Below are positions 16,504 to 23,931 of a stretch of 64,000 bases of DNA, piece by piece (the first letter of the stretch is position 1; each line of letters starts with the position of its first letter). The notes below the pieces were generated by a model. That model saw nothing but the letters and a program-made list of their open reading frames with translations. It did not search any database and was not told the DNA's origin. Both the position numbers and the translations under genes were made by a program. Source of the stretch: Pseudomonadota bacterium (GTDB lineage Bacteria > Pseudomonadota > Alphaproteobacteria > Rhizobiales > Pleomorphomonadaceae); assembly GCA_023436885.1 (NCBI GenBank), contig JAEZHI010000040.1, positions 248,001 to 312,000 of the forward strand, in the 5' to 3' direction.

Positions 16504-16752
16504 ATGCTCATTACCTGGGACGAGCCGAAGCGTCTCGCCAATATCGACAAGCATGGTCTCGATTTCGCCGACCTTACGGTTGACTTCTTTCTCGATGCCA
16601 TCGTCCTTCCAGCCAAGCTGGGGCGCAAAATGGCGATCGGGCGGCTCGGGGATGGAACGCTGGCCGTCATCTTCGTAACCCTCGGAACCGAAGGCCTCTC
16701 GGTGATCAGCATGCGACCGGCGAAAAAGAAGGAAAGGAGGCTACTGCCATGA
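16504..16752 (+). CDS. brnT: BrnT-type ribonuclease toxin
   Basis: An 82-aa toxin of the BrnT family, RelE-fold ribonuclease. The start MLITWDEPKRLANIDKHGLD FADL and the end ISMRPAKKKERRLL are the family signatures (W-D-x-x-K-x-x-x-N-x-x-K-H-G and the R-x-A-x-x-x-E-R-x catalytic tail). Toxin-first order with a four-base overlap (ATGA) to the BrnA-type gene. The promoter sits so close that the message is probably leaderless. Confidence 0.92.
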   Translation: MLITWDEPKRLANIDKHGLDFADLTVDFFLDAIVLPAKLGRKMAIGRLGDGTLAVIFVTLGTEGLSVISMRPAKKKERRLLP

Positions 16753-17042
16753 CCGACAAAACCAAGAAGGCGGACTTCCAGCCCGGGCGCGGCTACACAA
16801 AGGCCGATTGGGACGAGGTTTCGGATAGTCCCGAAGCGACGGTGGAACAGCTGGCAGAGGCCAAGCCGTTTTCTGAAGCCTTTCCGGAGCTCGCCGAAAA
16901 GATGCGCCGGGCGCGTGGCCCGCAGAAAGCGCCGACCAAGGTTTCGGTGACGCTACGACTCGACAGCGAAGTCGTCGAGCGCTTCCGGGCAAGCGGAAAG
17001 GGCTGGCAAAGCCGCATCAACGAGATCCTGAAGCGCGCTTGA
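16749..17042 (+). CDS. brnA: BrnA-type antitoxin
   Basis: A 97-aa antitoxin. The N-terminal region carries YTKADWDEVSDSPEATVEQL, the BrnA family signature, and the C-terminal third (KVSVTLRLDSEVVERFRASG, WQSRINEILKRA) is the ribbon-helix-helix-like DNA-binding domain found in BrnA. It starts within the toxin stop codon. It should neutralise the toxin and, as a complex, repress the promoter at 16469-16497. The 208 bp after it hold no recognisable feature. Confidence 0.92.
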   Translation: MTDKTKKADFQPGRGYTKADWDEVSDSPEATVEQLAEAKPFSEAFPELAEKMRRARGPQKAPTKVSVTLRLDSEVVERFRASGKGWQSRINEILKRA

Positions 17043-17250
17043 CTTCGCCTCCGACCTCTCACAGAAATTAAGCATGGTCGAAGAGGACACCCACATTGTC
17101 TCCCGGTTGGCCGGCATCCCCATGGCGGGCTGCCGGGACGTCGACCACACAAGCTGAACCAGTGGATCGCCAACCCTGGCCTCGCCCTCGCGGACGAGGT
17201 TTTCGGCGTTGCACGTGTGCCTCGTCCCACCTTTTTCCAAGGAGATGAAA

Positions 17251-17985
17251 ATGGCACAGAATATCTACGACAATCCGGAGTTCTTTTCCGGCTACACCCA
17301 GTATCCGCGGCAGGTCATCGGCCTCGACGGCGCCACCGAGTGGCCGCTGGTGCGCGCCATGCTGCCACCGGTTGCCGGCAAGCGCGTCGCCGATCTCGGC
17401 TGCGGCTTCGGCTGGGCTTCCCGCTGGATGCGCGAGCAGGGCGCGATCTCCGTACAGGGCTTCGACCTGTCGGAGAAGATGCTCGCCCGCGCCCGCCAGG
17501 ACACCGCCGATCCGGCCATCGTCTACCGCATGGCCGATCTCGAGACGCTGGAGTTGCCCAAGGCGGCGTTCGACCTGGTCTACAGTTCGCTGGCCTTCCA
17601 CTACGTCAAGGATCTCAGGCGTCTGGTGCGCACCATCCATGACGGGCTGGTGGCGGGCGGTGACCTGGTGTTCACCACCGAGCATCCGATCTACATGGCG
17701 CCCAACCATCCGCGCTGGATTACCGACGAGGACGGCCGCAAGACCTGGCCCGTCAACAGCTATTCCATCGAGGGCGAGCGCCGCACCGAGTGGTTCGTGA
17801 AGGACGTGCTCAAGTACCACCGGACCATGGCAACGACGCTCAACACCCTGATCGAAGAGGGCTTCACGCTGCGCCGGATCGAGGAGTTCGGCCCGACGCC
17901 CGAACAGGTGCGCGAAGCGCCGGACCTGCCAGAGGAGGAATTGGAACGCCCGATGATGCTGCTGATCTCGGCCCACAAGGCCTGA
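17251..17985 (+). CDS. Class I SAM-dependent methyltransferase
   Basis: A 244-aa cytosolic methyltransferase. Motif I, VADLGCGFGWAS (47-58), binds S-adenosylmethionine, followed by the acidic strand end GFDLSEKMLARARQD and motif II/III FDLVYSSLAFHYVKDLRRLV. The N-terminal MAQNIYDNPEFFSGYTQYPR is typical of a conserved small-molecule methyltransferase group also found in enterobacteria. The ATG at 17251 has AAGGAG six bases upstream. Monocistronic; a GC hairpin at 17999 follows. Acceptor unknown. Confidence 0.9.
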   Translation: MAQNIYDNPEFFSGYTQYPRQVIGLDGATEWPLVRAMLPPVAGKRVADLGCGFGWASRWMREQGAISVQGFDLSEKMLARARQDTADPAIVYRMADLETLELPKAAFDLVYSSLAFHYVKDLRRLVRTIHDGLVAGGDLVFTTEHPIYMAPNHPRWITDEDGRKTWPVNSYSIEGERRTEWFVKDVLKYHRTMATTLNTLIEEGFTLRRIEEFGPTPEQVREAPDLPEEELERPMMLLISAHKA

Positions 17986-17998
17986 TCCACCGACAGAG

Positions 17999-18022
17999 GC
18001 CGCCCGCATCAACGCGGGCGGC
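17999..18022 (+). terminator. GC-rich hairpin after the methyltransferase gene
   Basis: GCCGCCCGC (17999-18007) and GCGGGCGGC (18014-18022) form a 9-bp stem with a 6-nt loop, 14 bp after the methyltransferase stop and before a convergent gene. There is no T-tract, so termination strength is uncertain. Confidence 0.45.
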
Positions 18023-18080
18023 GCTTCAGGCTGGCGTGCCGCATTTTGATCAGGCTGATCGGCTCCCGATCTTCGGATGC

Positions 18081-18599
18081 TCAGCCATCCGATGAAGACA
18101 TGACCTCAACCCGCGGTTCGTCATCGGCGAGCGGCTCGAAGCGCGCCTTCAGCACTCGGAAGGTGTTGGGGGCAATGAAGAGGCTGCGGCTTGACGCGCG
18201 GTTCCGTGCGTCGATCCGTTGCCAAGCAACCTCATCGGGACAGTTCAGCTGATAAAGGACGGGCTCTCCGCCGTGGCGAGCCACGGTTGCCCGGATATCA
18301 TCCCGCTCCTCCCGCGACCAAAACCCAGAATCCAGCACGACATTGACGCCGAGATCGAGGCAACGCGTCCACGTCCTTTGCATCACGCTGAATATGCGCC
18401 GGGCATAGTCCGGGAAAAGCGCCTCGGGAGGATCATCGCCGAAGAGCTCGTTCATCCACTCATCGTGGGTGAAGCGAACAGCATGGTGCTCGCTCTCCAG
18501 CTTCTTCGCGAGTGTCGTCTTGCCTGCGCCGAGGAAGCCGTGGAGCAGGAAGGCCGTAGGTCTGTCGGGCATTGGGAGACTGTATTTCAAACCCGTCAT
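18081..18599 (-). CDS. P-loop kinase-like protein (AAA/zeta-toxin-like fold)
   Basis: A 172-aa P-loop protein. Walker A is GFLGAGKTTLAKKLE (GxxGxGKT at 21-28), followed by HDEWMNELFGDDPPE, where the Asp after the second strand is the usual acceptor-side residue of small kinases, and NVVLDSGFWSREERDDIRAT, a Walker-B-like strand. Single-domain proteins of this type phosphorylate small molecules, antibiotics or nucleotides; the precise substrate is not recognisable. An ATG at 18572 (MPDRPTAFLLHG) is an equally likely start. It follows the aminopeptidase gene after 18 bp on the same strand and may share its transcript. Confidence 0.78.
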   Translation of the reverse strand: MTGLKYSLPMPDRPTAFLLHGFLGAGKTTLAKKLESEHHAVRFTHDEWMNELFGDDPPEALFPDYARRIFSVMQRTWTRCLDLGVNVVLDSGFWSREERDDIRATVARHGGEPVLYQLNCPDEVAWQRIDARNRASSRSLFIAPNTFRVLKARFEPLADDEPRVEVMSSSDG

Positions 18600-18617
18600 T
18601 GCGTCACTGCCGCCCCT

Positions 18618-19571
18618 TCAGGCAAACCCGTCCAGCGCCAACTGCATCTCGCGATAGCATTGCGGGCCGCCGTGCCCTTCGCTTTCCACGATCACCAGAC
18701 GGCTCGTCGACCAGCGGCGATGCAGTTGCCAGGCGGTGATCACCGGCGAGCTGATATCGCGCCGGCCGTGGATCAGCACGGCCGGGATGTGTTCGATCGA
18801 CGGCAGGCGGTTCAGGATTTCCGCGCCATCCCTCAGGAAGCCGTCGTTGGCCCAATAATGGGTGACCAGGGTGGCGAACCGCAGCCCAATCTGCTCTTCG
18901 AGCACCTTGCCCGGTGGCATCCAGTTCGGATCGAGCGAGATATGGGTGGCCTCCCAGGCGTTCCACTCGCGGGCCGCCTGCAAGCGATCATCGAGGTCTG
19001 GCGAAGCAAGGCGGCGCGCATAGGCTTCGACCACCCGCTCGCCGGGAAGGCGGCCAGAAGCGCGCTCGAACCGCTGCCACGCCTCGGGAAAGATCCGGCC
19101 AACGCCTTCGGTGACCCAGTCGACCTCCTCGCGGCCGGTGGTGGTAACAGCCGCGAGCACCAGCTCGGTCACCTTGTCCGGATGCGCCTCGGCATAGGCG
19201 AGCGATAGCGTCGCGCCCCAGGAGACGCCGGATACCAGCCAGGCGGCAATGCCCAGATGGCTCCGCACCGCTTCGATATCTTCGATCAAAGCCTGCGTCG
19301 TATTGGTGGCGAGATCACCGACAGCCTCGCTGGCCAGCGGCAAGCTGCGGCCGCAGCCTCTCTGGTCGATCCCGACGATGCGATATTTCTTTGGATCGAA
19401 ACGTCGGCGGTAGTCACCCCGCCCGAGGCCGCTCCCCGGCCCGCCGTGCAGATAGAGCGCCGGCTTGCCATGCGGATTGCCCGACACTTCCCAGTAGATG
19501 AAGTTGCCATTGGAAACCGGCAAAAGCCCGTTTTCGTAAGGCCCGATCGCGGGGTAGAGGATGTCGCTCAT
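18618..19571 (-). CDS. pip: Proline iminopeptidase (S33 alpha/beta hydrolase)
   Basis: A 317-aa cytosolic serine peptidase that removes N-terminal proline from peptides. HGGPGSGLG (42-50) forms the oxyanion hole, GVSWGA holds the nucleophile Ser117, VLIHGRRD the catalytic Asp and ESEGHGG the His. DQRGCGRS is the family signature. Starts at the ATG at 19571 (MSDILYPAIGPYENGLLPVS), as in homologues; the frame runs 54 bp further upstream without support. GVSWGA replaces the more common GGSWGS, a mild variation. Only 18 bp separate it from the P-loop kinase gene. Confidence 0.9.
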   Translation of the reverse strand: MSDILYPAIGPYENGLLPVSNGNFIYWEVSGNPHGKPALYLHGGPGSGLGRGDYRRRFDPKKYRIVGIDQRGCGRSLPLASEAVGDLATNTTQALIEDIEAVRSHLGIAAWLVSGVSWGATLSLAYAEAHPDKVTELVLAAVTTTGREEVDWVTEGVGRIFPEAWQRFERASGRLPGERVVEAYARRLASPDLDDRLQAAREWNAWEATHISLDPNWMPPGKVLEEQIGLRFATLVTHYWANDGFLRDGAEILNRLPSIEHIPAVLIHGRRDISSPVITAWQLHRRWSTSRLVIVESEGHGGPQCYREMQLALDGFA

Positions 19572-19738
19572 GACCAAAGCTTGGTACGGCAGCAGCCGCC
19601 CCGTCAATCGCGGTTGCCACTCCACAACTCAAATAACCATAACCACATAGCACTCAACCTAGCGCTTTGTTCCTATTGCCAGAAACATACAGAAACGTAT
19701 TTTACGCGGCGGACGCGTGGTCTTGTCTGGGGGCGTGG

Positions 19739-20179
19739 GTGCATTTCGCCGGCGGTTTGCTCTGGTGTGCGTTGGGTGGGGGCTGGATCGCCTTGTTCTG
19801 GCTGATCGGCGCCGCCGTCTTCTCGTTCACCGCCTTCGGCCGACCGCTCACCCGCGCCGCCATTGAGATGGCCGGCCTCAGCCTCTCCCCCTTCGGCAGG
19901 GATGCCGTGCACATCCGAGATCTCGGCGGACAGGATCCAGCGCCATCCACGCCTACGGCTGGGGTCCTCGGCTTCCTTGCCAATCTCCTGTGGGCGCTGA
20001 GCTTCGGGCTCGTGCTCAGCGCGGCCTATCTCATCCTCGCCGCCTTCTGCTGCCTGACGGTGCGCGGTCGGTCTCTGGCGCTTCAATGCGCCAGAATGGC
20101 CTTCCTGTCGCTCTGGCCAGTCGGGCGACGGGTGATCAGCACCGATCTTGCCACGGTTCCCTGTCGCAGGCCGCAATAG
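19739..20179 (+). CDS. YccF-family inner-membrane protein (copy 2)
   Basis: A 146-aa paralogue of the protein at 15430. Aligned segments are FAGGLLWCALGGGWIALFWL, RPLTRAAIEMAGLSLSPFGR and LSLWPVGRRVIS. I chose the GTG at 19739 because it aligns exactly with the start of copy 1 and has TGGGGG seven bases upstream; no ATG exists in the region. It is more diverged than copy 1 (VRGRSLALQCARMAFLSL in place of IGIPFGIQCFKLAGISL), losing the second P-x-G motif, so it may be degenerating or specialised. Function of the family unknown. Confidence 0.75.
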   Translation: MHFAGGLLWCALGGGWIALFWLIGAAVFSFTAFGRPLTRAAIEMAGLSLSPFGRDAVHIRDLGGQDPAPSTPTAGVLGFLANLLWALSFGLVLSAAYLILAAFCCLTVRGRSLALQCARMAFLSLWPVGRRVISTDLATVPCRRPQ

Positions 20180-20462
20180 AACGCTTTGCCCGCGTCCAGC
20201 AACGCAAGGCAAGCCAAAGCGAGCGGACCGATCGGCCAGCGAATCTGCCGCCCGCAGCAGCACGCTAATCCAGCCGGCAGACTGAAGCAGTGGGTTGCCA
20301 AAGATGCCGAAAGGCAATGGAACCGTGCTGGATGCATCGAGGTAAAAACGGCGGTCCTGCGCGCCCGTTTTCCATAATGCGATTCAAATATCGGCATTGA
20401 TGGACAGGATTCGGGCAGGACGTTATACGCAGCCGGGTAGACCATAGGTGTAAAAACCTACA

Positions 20463-21866
20463 ATGCTCGTTTCACCCAAGAGTGCAAGGCATGACAAGAA
20501 GCTCAACCATCTGGGCAGCCACGAACTGACGATGCCTTCCACCCAGACCAGATTGCATGCGAGCTCGAAATGGAGAGTTCGCGCCGTGTTTAACATCGGC
20601 GTGCTGTTTGCGGCGCTCCTCGGCGGCGGTTGGGGAGTTTACTATTTCATGGTCGGCAAGACGGAACTCGCGATCATTCATATCGCTCTGTTCCTGGTCT
20701 TCGCGCCGCTGGCCTTCATATTTAAAAACAGGGACCTGCGCTGGGAAGGAAAGTTCGCCTCGATCACGCTTCCCCTGACAGCTGCCGCCTTGTGTCTGTT
20801 CGATACGCCATTTGAGGGCACACCAAGGGCGGTCCACGTCTATTTCATTCCCCTCGCCTTGGGGATCTTCTTCATTTCCCAAAACAGCGGCCTATTTCAA
20901 AAATACATCATCCCAATGCTATGTATCGGCGCCTTCATCTTCTTCGGATCGGCAGACATTGGGTTCACCGACCCCCATATGCTGCCGCCTGCCGAGATCA
21001 GGCCTTTCGGCGCGTGGGCCAACAGGATCGCGGCAATGGCCTGTCTGGTTGGCATGTTTGCCGTGATGCAGGTCGACCTGACCAAACGCAAGGCCATCGA
21101 GAAGGACCTTCACCGCGCGCTGGCGCAGGGCGAGCTGTTCCTCCAGTACCAGCCGCAGGTGGAGCACTCGAGCCGCGTCGTTGGCGTTGAAGCCCTCCTG
21201 CGCTGGACGCATCCGACACGCGGCGCCATCTCGCCGGCTGATTTCATCCCACTCGCTGAAGAGACCGGGCTGATCTATCCCATCAGCGACTGGGTGCTGC
21301 GCGAGGCCTGCGCCCAGCAGGCGCGATGGGCCGAAGATCCGCTGACGCAGCATTTGACCGTCTCCATCAACATCAGCGGCGAGCAATTTCGTCGGACCGA
21401 CTTCGTTCAGAGCATTGCGACCACCATCAGCGCCAATGGCGCCGATCCCAAGAAGATCAAGCTGGAATTGACCGAGAGCATCTTCGTGCATGATGCCGAC
21501 CAGGTAGCCGCCAAGATGATCGACCTGCATCACCTCGGCATCGGCTGGGCGCTCGACGACTTCGGCACCGGCTTCTCCTCGCTGTCGGTCCTGAAGAAAC
21601 TGCCGCTCGACCAGCTGAAGATCGACAAGTCCTTCGTCCGCGACATCTCCCATAGCGCCAAGGGGCGGGCGATCGCCAAGGCCATCGTTTCCCTCGGCAC
21701 CGAACTGGGCATCGGCATCATCGCCGAAGGCACGGAAACCAGGGAGGAGATCGAGTGGCTGAAGGCGAACGGCTGCACCGTCTACCAGGGCTTCTACTTC
21801 AGCCCCTCGCTGAATGCCCAGAACATCCGCCAGTTCATCGCAAACCATAGCCGGGCTGCAGCCTGA
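20463..21866 (+). CDS. Membrane-anchored EAL-domain c-di-GMP phosphodiesterase
   Basis: A 467-aa protein that should hydrolyse cyclic di-GMP. The N-terminal 205 residues form five or six membrane segments (for example FNIGVLFAALLGGGWGVYYF and VYFIPLALGIFFIS), a probable sensor. The EAL domain (about 210-460) is catalytically complete: EAL at 243-245, NISGEQF, LELTE, DDFGTG, KIDKSFV, EGTET and YQGF are all present. No GGDEF domain. There is no clear ribosome site at the ATG at 20463, and the ATG at 20532 is an alternative; a short inverted repeat TAGGT-N6-ACCTA (20445-20460) lies directly upstream. Confidence 0.92.
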   Translation: MLVSPKSARHDKKLNHLGSHELTMPSTQTRLHASSKWRVRAVFNIGVLFAALLGGGWGVYYFMVGKTELAIIHIALFLVFAPLAFIFKNRDLRWEGKFASITLPLTAAALCLFDTPFEGTPRAVHVYFIPLALGIFFISQNSGLFQKYIIPMLCIGAFIFFGSADIGFTDPHMLPPAEIRPFGAWANRIAAMACLVGMFAVMQVDLTKRKAIEKDLHRALAQGELFLQYQPQVEHSSRVVGVEALLRWTHPTRGAISPADFIPLAEETGLIYPISDWVLREACAQQARWAEDPLTQHLTVSINISGEQFRRTDFVQSIATTISANGADPKKIKLELTESIFVHDADQVAAKMIDLHHLGIGWALDDFGTGFSSLSVLKKLPLDQLKIDKSFVRDISHSAKGRAIAKAIVSLGTELGIGIIAEGTETREEIEWLKANGCTVYQGFYFSPSLNAQNIRQFIANHSRAAA

Positions 21867-21888
21867 GCCGGCGGGGAACCGACCGCCC

Positions 21889-22851
21889 TCACCCCACCGA
21901 GATGTGGCCGGCCATCGCGAGATAGGCCGAGATGGTCACCACCGAGAGCAGCGTCGAGGCGAGGACGACGCGGCCGGTAAGACCGGCCTCGCGGCGGTAG
22001 AACTCGGCCAGCATGAACGGCCCGGTGCCGGTGGGCAGTGCGGCGAGCAGCACCACGGTGTGGGCGGCGAGCGCCGGCAATTGCAACAGCGGCACGGCGA
22101 TCAGCCAGGTGATGGCCGGCTGGGCCACCAGCTTCAGGCCCACCAGCACGCCGGTAGTGGAGAGCCGCTCGCCGGACTTGCCGGTCTTGGTGCCGGCGAG
22201 GAACAGGCCGAGCGCAATCAACGCACAGGGAGAAGCCGCCCCGCCGAGCAGCTTGGTGAAGGCGTGCACCGGCGCCGGCAGTGGATAGCCCGACAGCATC
22301 ACCAGCGCGCCGAGCGCCGGGGCGACCAACAGCGGGTTCTTCACCAGGGCGACGAAGGTCTTGATGGCGATGTCGCGCTTACGGGTTTCCGACTGCAGCC
22401 CACCCTCGATCAGGATGATGGCGAAGGCGAACAGGATGCACACCGTCAGGATGGTGGCGATCAGCGTTGCGCCCATGCCGGCGTCGCCCACCAGCGACAG
22501 CACCAAGGGAAAGCCGATGAAGCCGGTGTTGGCATAGCTGGCATTGAGCGCATCGATGGCTGCGTCGGAGAGGTGTCGCCCGCCGGCCATGCGCCACCAC
22601 AGCGTCACGCCAAAGATCACTGCGCAGCCCGCGATGAAGGCGGAGATGAAGCCCGGCTGCCAGACATCGGACAGCTTCGCGTTGGCCATGATGTCGAACA
22701 GCAGCGCCGGCAGCGCCAGATAGACCACGAGACGGTTGACCTCGCGCGTGGCATGGCCACCGAGAGCGCCGGTTTTGCGGGCAATCCAGCCGGCGAGGAT
22801 GAGGGCAAAGATCGGCAGGACGATGAGGAGGTTATTCAGCACGTTGGTCAC
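21889..22851 (-). CDS. AEC-family transporter (auxin efflux carrier type)
   Basis: A 320-aa inner-membrane transporter of the auxin efflux carrier family, which in bacteria mostly exports or exchanges organic acids. About ten membrane segments are visible, beginning with VLPIFALILAGWIARKTGAL; NASYANTGFIGFPLVLSLVG and LFLAGTKTG / PTGTGPFMLAEFYRRE are family hallmarks around the two broken helices. The GTG at 22851 gives the usual family start; the frame extends 90 bp further upstream. It is divergent from a LysR regulator 192 bp away, which is its likely activator. Confidence 0.88.
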   Translation of the reverse strand: MTNVLNNLLIVLPIFALILAGWIARKTGALGGHATREVNRLVVYLALPALLFDIMANAKLSDVWQPGFISAFIAGCAVIFGVTLWWRMAGGRHLSDAAIDALNASYANTGFIGFPLVLSLVGDAGMGATLIATILTVCILFAFAIILIEGGLQSETRKRDIAIKTFVALVKNPLLVAPALGALVMLSGYPLPAPVHAFTKLLGGAASPCALIALGLFLAGTKTGKSGERLSTTGVLVGLKLVAQPAITWLIAVPLLQLPALAAHTVVLLAALPTGTGPFMLAEFYRREAGLTGRVVLASTLLSVVTISAYLAMAGHISVG

Positions 22852-23023
22852 TCGGAGGAGAACCTTACTTGAAATCCGCGAGGATGCGGCCACTGGCGAG
22901 AGGCACCGGAAGCGTGGAACCCCAAGCAAGATGCTCGCCACATCTGGGTTTCAGTTCGGCTTTGAGATGCGATTGCCTAACCCAACCGATCAATATAATC
23001 CAATGTCGGTTTGATGCTTGATT

Positions 23024-23040
23024 GATACCCTGGAGGTATC
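23024..23040 (+). promoter_or_regulatory. Inverted repeat overlapping the ribosome site of the LysR gene
   Basis: GATACC (23024-23029), five bases, GGTATC (23035-23040) form an inverted repeat that includes the GGAGG ribosome site of the LysR-family gene at 23044. It might be part of a LysR binding site or a small mRNA hairpin that limits translation. Short and only suggestive. Confidence 0.35.
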
Positions 23041-23043
23041 GAA

Positions 23044-23925
23044 ATGGATACGCGCCACATGCGCCTGTTCGTCGCCCTGGCCGAAACGCTGCATTTCGGG
23101 CAGGCGGCGGCTCGCATGAACATGAGCCAGCCGCCGTTCAGTCGGCAGATTTCCGCCATCGAGAAGACGCTGGGGGTGCGCCTGTTCGAGCGCAACTCGC
23201 GCAACGTCAGCCTGACGCTGGCCGGCAAGCACTTCCTCGACGATTGCCGACGTGTGCTTGCCGATTTCGATGCCGCCTGCCGCAATGCCCAGCTGGTCGC
23301 CCAGGGCGTGAAGGGCGAATTGCGGCTCGGCTTCATGATGCATGCCGCTCACAGCGTCATTCCCGCGCTGGTGCGGCGCTATGCGGCGGCCAAGCCGGAT
23401 ATCCATCTGATCCTTGAGGAGAGCATTCCCACCGACATCGACACCATGCTGATCGAGGGCAAGCTCGATGTCGCCGTCACCTTCGACAGCCCTTACGCGC
23501 CGCACCTCAGAACCCATCGTCTCGCCCGCGACCGGCTCTGCCTCGTCGCGCCTGCCGGCCACCGGCTCGCCGCCGCCGAGCGCATTGGCCCAGCGGATCT
23601 GAAAGATGAGAAGCTGATCGCCGCGCCCGCCGCCGTGGTGCCGGTACTCCGCACGGCCATCGGCATCTATTGCGCTGCCGGCGGCGTGGTGCCGCATTTC
23701 GCCTTCGAGCCGAGGCTGCAGCACACCATCATTCGGCTGGTTCAGGAAGGGTTGGGCGTGGCGCTGGTGCCGCAATCACTGACGGTCAATCTCGCGCCGG
23801 GTCTGACGGCGCGCCCACTGATCGACGCGCCGGAATTCGACGTGGTGCTTGCAGCGCCCCAGGTCTCGAAGAATCCGCTGGTCGCGGACCTCTTCGAGCT
23901 GGCAAAGTCCTGGGAGGACGGCTGA
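23044..23925 (+). CDS. LysR-family transcriptional regulator
   Basis: A 293-aa LysR-type activator. The winged-helix head is at residues 1-60 (MRLFVALAETLHFGQAAARM, SQPPFSRQISAIEKTLGVRL), followed by the linker helix and the two-subdomain effector-binding region (GELRLGFMMHAAHSVIPAL ... VQEGLGVALVPQSL). It resembles the CatM/BenM branch, which respond to organic acids, consistent with the divergent AEC transporter. GGAGG lies seven bases before the ATG. The two genes face each other across 192 bp. Confidence 0.92.
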   Translation: MDTRHMRLFVALAETLHFGQAAARMNMSQPPFSRQISAIEKTLGVRLFERNSRNVSLTLAGKHFLDDCRRVLADFDAACRNAQLVAQGVKGELRLGFMMHAAHSVIPALVRRYAAAKPDIHLILEESIPTDIDTMLIEGKLDVAVTFDSPYAPHLRTHRLARDRLCLVAPAGHRLAAAERIGPADLKDEKLIAAPAAVVPVLRTAIGIYCAAGGVVPHFAFEPRLQHTIIRLVQEGLGVALVPQSLTVNLAPGLTARPLIDAPEFDVVLAAPQVSKNPLVADLFELAKSWEDG

Positions 23926-23931
23926 TCTCTG

